NCBI RefSeq assembly: GCF_003364195.1
Contig: NZ_NXLQ01000022.1
Span: 1 to 32,833 of the forward strand
Reading direction: 5' to 3'
Length of the DNA: 32,833 bases
Source of the DNA: Helicobacter didelphidarum
GTDB lineage: Bacteria; Campylobacterota; Campylobacteria; Campylobacterales; Helicobacteraceae
Shown: in pieces, positions 15,413 to 22,455 of the stretch
Numbering within the stretch: position 1 is the stretch's first letter
How the letters are laid out: the number at the start of each line of letters is the position of its first letter
Notes under the pieces: model-generated
The model's input: the letters and a program-made list of their open reading frames with translations, nothing else
The model's database searches: none
Told to the model about the DNA's origin: nothing
Program-made: the position numbers and the translations under genes

Positions 15413-17965
15413 ATGTTTGAAAATGGCTCTTCTTGGAATAAATGGGATTTACACATACATACACCACATTCACATATGAATGGATATTCATGTTCTGATG
15501 AAGATTTTATACAAAAAATAAAAACAGAGAATATTGTATGTATAGGTTTAACAAATTATTTTAATTTTTGTGAAAAAGAATTTATTTTAAAAGAGAAATT
15601 AGAAGAAAATAGTATAAGGGTATTGTTAAATTTGGAACTAAGGTTAGATTACACAAATAAAGATGAAGAAACTTTGGACTTGCACGTATTATTTTCAGAA
15701 AAAGTAGGTAAGGAAGAGATTAATGCTTTTTTAACTAATCTTGAGTGTGATATAAAGGGAAATACTATGAAATTGATTAATTTATCAAGTCAAGATGATT
15801 TTAAGCAAGCTGTAGTTAATTTTGATAAAGTGCTTAATTGCCTACAAGATAAGGCATTAAATTTGCAAAATAAATACCTGATAGGATTTTTATCAAGAGG
15901 CAAAGGAAACGCTCGTTCTTCTACAAATTATGAAAAAATTATTAAACAAGCTCATTTTTTAATTCACTCTACATCTAAAGCAGAAATTATCAAACAAGAC
16001 GAAGAATTTTGGGAAAAATACAATAAACCTATCATACAGAGTAGCGATGCCCATAGATTAGATGACATAGGGAGTAAATTTTCTTGGATTAAAGCAAAAC
16101 CAACTTTTGAAGGATTAAAGCAAATTATTTATGAACCTAAAAGAGTTTATATAGGAACAGATAAGCCGCATTATATACTCCATATGATTGAAAAGGTTGA
16201 TTTGGATTTCGATAAAGATACAAAGTGGGGTAATGAAAAATTTTGTTTTGCGGGATTCAAAGATGAAATATGTTTTAGCCCTTATTTGACTTGTATTATA
16301 GGAGGAAGAGGTAGCGGAAAAAGCACTTTATTGAATTTAATAGCACAAAAGATTAGTAGAGAAAAAAGTGGTTTTTTCTCAAAATTAAGTGAAAAAGATA
16401 TTGTATCTAAGATAGTTTGCGAACCTAATACTATTAGTAATATAGATTTTCTGGCACAAAATGAAATAGAAGAGTTTGCAAAAAATTCTGGTAAATTTAC
16501 ACAGGCAATTTTTGAAAGACTTAATAAAAAGTCTAATGGGGAAATGCAAGTTATCCAAGAGCAAATTACATCAAAATTGAAACTATTTGATGAGCAAATT
16601 AATAGGCTATTTTTGCATGATAAAAAAAAGAATATATTAGAGAATAAAAAGAAAGAATTAAAGAGTATAGAATACTTGCTTAAAACATTTACAAATGGGG
16701 ATTTTACTAAGAATTATACTGCTATGGATACTTATATCAAAGAGCAAAAGACAAGATTAAAGTGGAAAAATTATTATGAAAATTTCTTACAAGAATTATT
16801 AAATATAATTCAAAACAATAAGACTAAATTGGAAGAAAAAGATGAGTCTCCTGAAATATGGACAAATGATAATTATTATAAGATTGAACTAAAAAAATTA
16901 AATACAACTTTAGAAGAAGTATTAAAGCAGTATCAAAATCAAGATTTTCAACAAGATCAAGAGAGATTAAAAATACTTGAAAAAGAAATAAAAGCTTACA
17001 AAGATAAAATAGATAATTATTTAGAAGAAAGAGGTTATGTGCTTGATAATCTAAATGATTTGAAAAATGCGTTATCAAATGTATCGTCTCTTAAAAATGA
17101 AATAAATGAGCTAGAAAAAGAAATTAATATTTTAAATGAAGAAATTAATTTATTCAATACAGAAACTATTAATAATGATATAGAAGTATTCAATTCAATT
17201 TCAGATGAAGAAATAGTTAAGATTAATGAATTGTTTTTAAGTATAGCAAAACAATATCAAGATAATATAAAAATAATAAAAGTTGAACGCACAAAACAGG
17301 CAGAAAAAGAAATATTCAATGATATTTGTAGAGAGTTTGAAAGCAGAGTTCTATCTGGAGAAAATATTTCATCAACCGCAAAAGATTACCTTTCTAAAAT
17401 ATCATTTGAAGAAGTAATTTTATGCGATACAGCCCAATCATTTAGAGAAAAAATTGAAAGTAGAGATACACAATCCTATCATAAACTAATTGAGATTTTT
17501 TCTTCCGAATTGAATTTTAGTATTTATAAACTATTAATTCAAAAATATTTAAAAAATATTGAAAAATATAAAGTATTTAAAGTTTTGTATGATAGTAAAG
17601 ATTTGGAGGTTTCTTCATTTGGACAAAGATGCACAGCAGTGATTGTTATATTGCTTTCTTTAGGCAATAACCCTATTATAATGGACGAGCCAGAAGCACA
17701 CTTGGATAGTTCTCTAATTGCTAATTATTTGGTTGAATTGATAAAACAACAAAAACAGCAAAGACAAATCATTTTTGCTACACATAATGCCAACTTTGTT
17801 TTAAATGCAGATGCTGAATTAGTTATTAAATTAACAAATAATGATGGCAACACCATACTCACATCTTTTAGTATTGAAGATATTGAATATAGAGATGATT
17901 TGTTGCAACTTGAGGGTGGAAAAGAAGCCTTTAAAAAGAGAGAAAGAAAATATGAAATAGATTAA
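15413..17965 (+). CDS. PHP-domain / SMC-like AAA ATPase (TrlF-like), candidate defence effector
   Basis: An 850-residue fusion. Residues 1 to about 240 are a PHP phosphoesterase domain: His14-x-His16, Glu75, His91, and Asp212-x-His214 in SSDAH fit metal-ligand positions, but the usual TDH of motif II reads TNY (Asn48, Tyr49). An ABC/SMC-type ATPase follows: Walker A GGRGSGKS (297-304), long coiled coils at about 385-640, a signature-like SSFGQR (734-739), Walker B with D758-E759, a D-loop at HLDS, and switch His791. It resembles proteins annotated as TrlF-family ATPases, some of which are linked to defence; that assignment is tentative. AAGGA precedes the ATG. The gene opposes and splits the hsd genes, is extremely AT-rich, and lacks AGAATCT/AGATTCT entirely, pointing to separate acquisition. 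Nuclease or nucleotide targeting is inferred. Confidence 0.85.
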   Translation: MFENGSSWNKWDLHIHTPHSHMNGYSCSDEDFIQKIKTENIVCIGLTNYFNFCEKEFILKEKLEENSIRVLLNLELRLDYTNKDEETLDLHVLFSEKVGKEEINAFLTNLECDIKGNTMKLINLSSQDDFKQAVVNFDKVLNCLQDKALNLQNKYLIGFLSRGKGNARSSTNYEKIIKQAHFLIHSTSKAEIIKQDEEFWEKYNKPIIQSSDAHRLDDIGSKFSWIKAKPTFEGLKQIIYEPKRVYIGTDKPHYILHMIEKVDLDFDKDTKWGNEKFCFAGFKDEICFSPYLTCIIGGRGSGKSTLLNLIAQKISREKSGFFSKLSEKDIVSKIVCEPNTISNIDFLAQNEIEEFAKNSGKFTQAIFERLNKKSNGEMQVIQEQITSKLKLFDEQINRLFLHDKKKNILENKKKELKSIEYLLKTFTNGDFTKNYTAMDTYIKEQKTRLKWKNYYENFLQELLNIIQNNKTKLEEKDESPEIWTNDNYYKIELKKLNTTLEEVLKQYQNQDFQQDQERLKILEKEIKAYKDKIDNYLEERGYVLDNLNDLKNALSNVSSLKNEINELEKEINILNEEINLFNTETINNDIEVFNSISDEEIVKINELFLSIAKQYQDNIKIIKVERTKQAEKEIFNDICREFESRVLSGENISSTAKDYLSKISFEEVILCDTAQSFREKIESRDTQSYHKLIEIFSSELNFSIYKLLIQKYLKNIEKYKVFKVLYDSKDLEVSSFGQRCTAVIVILLSLGNNPIIMDEPEAHLDSSLIANYLVELIKQQKQQRQIIFATHNANFVLNADAELVIKLTNNDGNTILTSFSIEDIEYRDDLLQLEGGKEAFKKRERKYEID

Positions 17966-17996
17966 GAATATCTTTTATTTTAGAATCTATTTTTTT
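17955..17996 (+). terminator. Probable intrinsic terminator of the PHP-ATPase gene
   Basis: A perfect 9-bp stem (AAATAGATT at 17955-17963 with 17984-17992) overlaps the stop codon, has a 20-base loop, and runs into further Ts to 17996. It sits exactly between the tail-to-tail PHP-ATPase and hsdS genes. Confidence 0.5.
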
Positions 17997-19594
17997 CACA
18001 CTCTTACCCTCACTTTGCCACTTAGGAGCTGTTGCATTAAGCCTTGCTTTTGTGTCTTGCGTAATTGTAGCAAATTTTTAAGCTCTTGTATCTCATCATC
18101 TATCAGTGATAAGAAATTGGCGATTTTTTCTTGCTCTTTGAGGGAGGGGAGTTTTATTTTGATTTCACACATTGCACTAAAAGATAAAACTTGTCTTACG
18201 CTACCTTCCAGCAAGTTTGCCATTTCTCTTTTAAAATGATGGTTATGAATCCAATAATTTAAAAAGATATTATTAATACTTTCTGCACACTTAAAGATAA
18301 TATACATAGGACTCAATACCCCCTTATCAAACTCTCGCAATAAAGCGATTGAGCCTACATTAATTCTAGCAGGATTGTAAGCAAAATTTCCTTTGCAGAT
18401 AATTTTGTATTTGCTTATATCATCACTTGCTAACTCTCTCTCAAAATAATCTTTTTGACGCACAAAACCTAAGGAATTAGTTATACTAAGAACTAAGCTG
18501 ATAGATAAATCTCTATTCCTTAAGTTGCATTCTTTTAGCACCTCTCCCAACCTCACGCTTTGCCATTTGTCTGTGAATCCTTTGAAACGCAAAGGTTTGA
18601 TTGTGCCACTTTGGGCTATGGCATTATGAGTTTTATTTTTCTCATCGTCATTGCGAGAATCTACGCAAGTAGATTCGTGGCAATCCATATTTATTGTCCT
18701 GCTCAAAGAATCCTCCTTGAAAGATTCGTTTGTGGATTGCTTCGTCATTTCATTCCTCGCAATGACAAAAGAGGCGGTTTGTTTCGCTTCACTCGCAATG
18801 GCTGCGGTGGCGGATATTTCCCTTTTGCTTTGCTCAAGGTCAGTATGATGACTTTTCTCATTGTCATTGCGAGCCGATTTATCGGCGTGGCAATCTACGC
18901 CCATTTTATCACATTCTTGCAAAGCCAAAAAATCCACATTTTCGCTTATAGATTCTCTCTCCACGCAGGGAGTATCCCCCTCCCCAACCCCTCCCGCAAG
19001 GGGCGGGGCTAAATGTGGCGTATTGGTGGGTGGGGTGAAAAGCCTCTGCATTACGCCCTTTTTATACTGCTCTTTGAGTGCGATAAGTCGCTCTAGTGCG
19101 TTTATGCCCTCATCTACGGTGCTTAGAATCTCCGCTATCTTTTCTTGCTCGTTTGGGGGTGGAATATAAAAAGGGATTTCTTTCATATATTGCCAATCCG
19201 CTCTGGGCATTTTTGTGCCTGTAGAAATATTTGCAATTTGTGTAAATTTATTAGTTTGTATGAAGTAAAATAAAAAATCATTTATAGCTTTTTTACCATT
19301 GAAAACCCAAATTTCACTAGAGCATACTCCATCAAATTCAGCTTTCCAATACTTTTTTAAATAAGGGCGTAATTTACCAAAAAGTATCTCTCCCTTTCTA
19401 AATTGATTTTTAATGCTTAATTGAGAATTAGAATCTATATATCCCAATAAGACTCCTGTTTCTTGTGAGATATGCTCTAATTCTATACATTTTAGATTAT
19501 TAGAATCTTTTAATGGATTAAATTTATTTGATTTAATTTCAAGAATCTCATTTAATTCATAGATTTTCCAATCTCGTATATTTTTATTTTCCAT
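17996..19594 (-). CDS. hsdS: Type I restriction enzyme specificity subunit HsdS, remodelled by repeats
   Basis: HsdS reads the two halves of the DNA target for the HsdM and HsdR subunits. Recognition domain 1 occupies about residues 1-140, followed by a conserved coiled helix (NEQEKIAEIL to KKGVMQRLFT, 148-187). Recognition domain 2 (about 332-480) is followed by its matching helix (KEQEKIANFL to QGLMQQLLSGK). Usual length is about 390-450; here it is 532, because residues about 188-331 are a repeat-derived insert exactly between the two halves. The present ATG at 19594 has AAAGG 11 bases upstream, a loose spacing. A typical HsdS N-terminus (MNTIPQGYKHTELGILPQ) survives separately at 19708-19785, so the gene has lost its original start. 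Whether the protein is still active is uncertain, but the frame is intact. Confidence 0.92.
   Translation of the reverse strand: MENKNIRDWKIYELNEILEIKSNKFNPLKDSNNLKCIELEHISQETGVLLGYIDSNSQLSIKNQFRKGEILFGKLRPYLKKYWKAEFDGVCSSEIWVFNGKKAINDFLFYFIQTNKFTQIANISTGTKMPRADWQYMKEIPFYIPPPNEQEKIAEILSTVDEGINALERLIALKEQYKKGVMQRLFTPPTNTPHLAPPLAGGVGEGDTPCVERESISENVDFLALQECDKMGVDCHADKSARNDNEKSHHTDLEQSKREISATAAIASEAKQTASFVIARNEMTKQSTNESFKEDSLSRTINMDCHESTCVDSRNDDEKNKTHNAIAQSGTIKPLRFKGFTDKWQSVRLGEVLKECNLRNRDLSISLVLSITNSLGFVRQKDYFERELASDDISKYKIICKGNFAYNPARINVGSIALLREFDKGVLSPMYIIFKCAESINNIFLNYWIHNHHFKREMANLLEGSVRQVLSFSAMCEIKIKLPSLKEQEKIANFLSLIDDEIQELKNLLQLRKTQKQGLMQQLLSGKVRVRV
18646..18688 (+). repeat. Palindromic dispersed repeat, copy A (inside hsdS)
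   Basis: CGTCATTGCGA, a perfect 8-bp hairpin (GAATCTAC, GCAA loop, GTAGATTC at 18657-18676), then GTGGCAATCCAT. Outer ATTGC/GCAAT arms also pair. On the hsdS strand it encodes MDCHESTCVDSRNDD. Confidence 0.8.
18732..18766 (-). repeat. Palindromic dispersed repeat, copy B (inside hsdS, inverted)
   Basis: The minus strand reads GTCATTGCGAGG ... GAAGCAATCCA, the same ends as copies A and C in the opposite orientation. On the hsdS strand it encodes VIARNEMTKQST. A partial further copy (CATTGCGAGTGAAGCG on the minus strand) lies at about 18785-18800. Confidence 0.7.
18863..18895 (+). repeat. Palindromic dispersed repeat, copy C (inside hsdS)
   Basis: GTCATTGCGA, a perfect hairpin (GCCGAT, TT, ATCGGC at 18873-18886), then GTGGCAATC, with outer ATTGC/GCAAT pairing. 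Same orientation and reading frame as copy A: the encoded VDCHADKSARNDNEK aligns with the peptide of copy A although the stem sequence differs, a covarying hairpin. Confidence 0.8.
18977..19015. repeat. GC-rich repeat inside hsdS
   Basis: A stretch of C-rich DNA (CCCCCTCCCCAACCCCTCCC, then GCAAGGGGCGGGG) very unlike the AT-rich surroundings, with an internal inverted repeat CCCGC/GGGG. On the hsdS strand it encodes APPLAGGVGEG, a peptide typical of translated dispersed repeats in many bacteria. It begins right after the end of the first HsdS half. Confidence 0.6.
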
Positions 19595-19631
19595 TTATTG
19601 ATACACCTTTAATTGTAAAATATATTCTTTT

Positions 19632-19721
19632 GTCATTCTGAAGGAGTGTAACGACTGAAGAATCCATAATTTCAGAATCTATATTGCCTTTTATGGATAC
19701 TTCACATTCATTCAGTATGAC
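19632..19721. repeat. Imperfect palindromic element between rhuM and hsdS
   Basis: The two ends are inverted: GTCATTCTGAA at 19632-19642 pairs with the end of the element at 19711-19721 (one mismatch), and an inner TGAAG-ATCCATAA arm pairs with TTATGGAT-CTTCA near 19691. The family differs from the ATTGCGAG repeats in hsdS. It sits where the original hsdS N-terminus should continue and could also form a strong hairpin in the rhuM-hsdS transcript. Confidence 0.75.
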
Positions 19722-19785
19722 GGATAGGTGGTTGCGGTAAGATTCCAAGCTCTGTATGTTTATAGCCTTGCGGGATAGTATTCAT
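19708..19785 (-). pseudogene. Remnant 5' end of the original hsdS
   Basis: An ATG at 19785-19783 overlaps the rhuM stop codon (ATGA), the usual coupled arrangement in type I operons. It encodes MNTIPQGYKHTELGILPQ, a textbook HsdS N-terminus, then PPIRHTE and a stop inside the palindromic element. The next HsdS-like residues (DWKIYELNEIL) occur only in the downstream hsdS. The simplest reading is that the element entered codon 18-22 of hsdS and translation now restarts at 19594. Confidence 0.75.
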
Positions 19786-20786
19786 TTACTTTTCCTCAAT
19801 GTGATATTTTTGATTGTCTTATCAAAGTCTGATTCTATCTTTTGAGTTTTGTTAAAAAGCTCATATTCACTATCAGCTTTTTTGTCTGCTTTTTGTCTTG
19901 AGATTTTGCCCTTATCTGCTAAAATCTCGTATTTTCTAAAGGATAAAAACTCATCGATACTTTTGCTAAATTCTTGCATCGTAAAAGTATTTTCTCGTTC
20001 TATCAAATCCTCTATATAGTCAAAATACCCGCTAACTGCTCGTTCTAGCTGTTTGATTTGTTTATCGTCTAAGTAATTTTTAGCGATTTTTGTATCTGTT
20101 TTTAAGATTCTGCCATTTGGGGAATTTTTCCAAGTGCTTAAGCCCATATTTAAGGCTTTGTGATTTGCTTTTGAAAAGATGATTTCGGGGGCTGTTTGTC
20201 CTGTGATAGCATAGTGAAATTTGTTTTGCACCATAGAATAAAAATCCTTTGTTGTAGGAGAATTTTTGTCATAATCAATGCTACATTCTGCAAAAATATC
20301 AGTGATTTGTTGCCAGATTCTACGCTCACTTGCACGAATGGAACGAACTATATCTAAAAGCTCTTTAAAATAATCCTTGCCAAAAATCCTATTACCTTGT
20401 TTGAGTTGTTCTTCGTTGATAGCAAAGCCTTTTATTGCGTATTCTTTAAGGATTTTAGTTGCCCAGATTCTAAAAGTAGTCGCTTGTTTGGAGTTGATAC
20501 GATAGCCTACGCTGATGATAGCATCGAGATTGTAAAAAGTTTGAATGCGTTTAACTTCCCTTGTTCCCTCCATTTGAACTATTTCCATTTTGGAAATAGT
20601 TGAATTTTCATCAAGCTCTTTTTCTTGATAAATATTGCCTAAATGCTTGTTTATCGCTGGAATATTGACACCAAAAAGCTCACTCATAGCCTTTTGAGTT
20701 GCCCAAATGTTCTCATCTTTGAGGATAACATTGATTTCCAAATCAGTTTGCTTGATGTGATATAAGATAGTTTGGATTTCTTTCAT
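19782..20786 (-). CDS. RhuM-family protein
   Basis: A 334-residue protein of the RhuM family (Pfam virulence_RhuM). Features are a winged-helix-like N-terminal part with WATQKAMSELFGV and INKHL (about 28-50), the family core with YNLDAIISVGYRINSKQATTFRIWAT (about 84-109), and a helical C-terminal half ending in a basic tail. First named from a Salmonella pathogenicity island, its biochemical role is unknown, but RhuM genes recur inside type I restriction operons. AAAGGA lies seven bases before ATG 20786; it starts 12 bases after hsdM and its stop overlaps the remnant hsdS start. A regulatory or DNA-binding accessory role is an inference. Confidence 0.85.
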   Translation of the reverse strand: MKEIQTILYHIKQTDLEINVILKDENIWATQKAMSELFGVNIPAINKHLGNIYQEKELDENSTISKMEIVQMEGTREVKRIQTFYNLDAIISVGYRINSKQATTFRIWATKILKEYAIKGFAINEEQLKQGNRIFGKDYFKELLDIVRSIRASERRIWQQITDIFAECSIDYDKNSPTTKDFYSMVQNKFHYAITGQTAPEIIFSKANHKALNMGLSTWKNSPNGRILKTDTKIAKNYLDDKQIKQLERAVSGYFDYIEDLIERENTFTMQEFSKSIDEFLSFRKYEILADKGKISRQKADKKADSEYELFNKTQKIESDFDKTIKNITLRKSK

Positions 20787-20798
20787 AACTTATTCCTT

Positions 20799-22286
20799 TC
20801 ACAACCCCAATTCCCTCAAATATCCATCTAGTTTTTCTTGTGTGGATTCTAATGCCTTTTGTGTCGCTAGAATCTCTTGCTTTGTGGATTCTAAGTCGAT
20901 AATCCCTTCTTCATCAAAGCTATCGACATAGCGGGGGATATTGAGATTGTAATCATTTTCTTTGATTTCTTCTAAACTCGCAAGGTGAGCGTATTTTTCT
21001 ACGCTTTTGCGTTCTTTGTAAGTGCGATAAATCTTTGCTATATTCTCATCTGTAAGTTTGTTTTGGTTTTTGTTCTTTTCAAATTCTTTGCTTGCGTCGA
21101 TGAAAAATATATCTGTATTTGTTCTATTTTTCTTAAAAATCAAGATACACGCTGGTATCGAAGTGCCATAAAATAGATTTGCAGGTAAGCCAATCACCGA
21201 ATCTAGCCAATTTGCCTCGATGATTTTTTGACGAATTTTACCCTCGCTTGCTCCACGAAATAGCACTCCATGCGGTAAAATCACGCCCATAGCGCCATTT
21301 GTATTAAGAGAGGCAAGCATATGGAGGATAAAGGCATAATCACCTTTGCTTTTAGGTGGAATGCCGAATGTAAATCTTGAGTAAATATCATTTTTGACCT
21401 CATCTTCACCCCATTTATCAAGTGAAAAAGGCGGATTAGCAATGACTTTATCAAAGGTTTTTAGGGTGTTGTTGTGTAAATGCAAGGGATTGCGTATCGT
21501 ATCGCCCCATAAAATAATCGAATCATTTATCTCGTGCAAAAACATATTCATCTTGCAAAGGGCGTGAGTTTGCCCATTTTTCTCTTGTCCATAGAGGCGG
21601 AAATTATGATTTGGAATCTCTTGTGAAGCCTTGATAAGCAGTGAGCCACTCCCACAAGTTGGGTCATAAATACTCTCTCCTTCTTTTGGCTCTATGAGGC
21701 GAGAAAGCAGGATAGAAACTTCTTTAGGTGTATAAAATTCACCGCCTTTTTTACCTGCATCACTTGCAAAATGTGCAATGAGATATTCATAAGTATCGCC
21801 TAAGCAGTCGTTATTTTCTAAACGCGATGGGCGTAAATCAAGCCTGCTATCGCCAAAGTCTTCTAAGAGACTTTTTAAAAGAGCGTTTCTCTCTTTGGTG
21901 TTACCAAGCTTATTTGGGTTATTAAAGTCAATACTTCTAAAAATCCCATCTAATTTGTCTTTATTGTTCTCCTCAATCTGTGCGAGGGCTTTATTGATAA
22001 GCTCGCCTAGATTTTGGGATTCTTTGTGGGATAAAAGATAATCAAAAGTGCAAGTCTCATCAAGCTTGAATTTCTCTCTTTTAAGTTCTGCATTTATCCT
22101 CTCAATTTTATCGCCGTGCTTTGCACGCAATAATTCTAACTTTTCTTTATAAAAATCTGAAAGATACTTGATGAATAGCATAGTAAGGATATAATCCTTG
22201 TATTCGCTCCCCTCTATCGTGCCACGAAAGGTATCGCAAGCCTTCCATACTATGCCATTTATGGTTTCTTTTGTCGTCTTTTGCAT
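20799..22286 (-). CDS. hsdM: Type I DNA adenine methyltransferase HsdM
   Basis: The modification subunit; with HsdS it methylates adenine in the target and forms the core on which HsdR restricts. The 495 residues fit the family. An N-terminal helical domain (ETINGIVWKACDTFRG, ILTMLFIKYLSD) precedes the SAM site DPTCGSGS (208-215) and the catalytic NPPF (284-287) of N6-adenine methyltransferases. The C-terminal helices should bind HsdS. ATG 22286 is preceded by AAGGAGATATAA, the best ribosome site in the island. A TATACT about 43 bases upstream is a possible -10 box. It heads the hsdM-rhuM-hsdS unit. Confidence 0.96.
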   Translation of the reverse strand: MQKTTKETINGIVWKACDTFRGTIEGSEYKDYILTMLFIKYLSDFYKEKLELLRAKHGDKIERINAELKREKFKLDETCTFDYLLSHKESQNLGELINKALAQIEENNKDKLDGIFRSIDFNNPNKLGNTKERNALLKSLLEDFGDSRLDLRPSRLENNDCLGDTYEYLIAHFASDAGKKGGEFYTPKEVSILLSRLIEPKEGESIYDPTCGSGSLLIKASQEIPNHNFRLYGQEKNGQTHALCKMNMFLHEINDSIILWGDTIRNPLHLHNNTLKTFDKVIANPPFSLDKWGEDEVKNDIYSRFTFGIPPKSKGDYAFILHMLASLNTNGAMGVILPHGVLFRGASEGKIRQKIIEANWLDSVIGLPANLFYGTSIPACILIFKKNRTNTDIFFIDASKEFEKNKNQNKLTDENIAKIYRTYKERKSVEKYAHLASLEEIKENDYNLNIPRYVDSFDEEGIIDLESTKQEILATQKALESTQEKLDGYLRELGL

Positions 22287-22455
22287 TTATATCTCCTTTT
22301 TTATGAATGACTCAAATACAAAAGTAAAAGTATAATATATTTTATATAAAATCAAAATTTCTCTCTATAAAGATTAAGTATGACATATCGTTGGATTGTT
22401 TGCTTCACTCATCAATGATGATAAGCTAATAGATTTTGCAAGATTGTATAGAATC

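Noticed and set aside
18646-18895. CRISPR-like repetition
   Set aside because: The copies are in mixed orientation, irregularly spaced, with differing stems, and lie within a coding sequence; they are palindromic dispersed repeats, not an array.
18560-19169. Several overlapping plus-strand reading frames opposite hsdS
   Set aside because: They are produced by the GC-richer palindromic repeats read on the wrong strand; hsdS covers the whole stretch with an intact frame.
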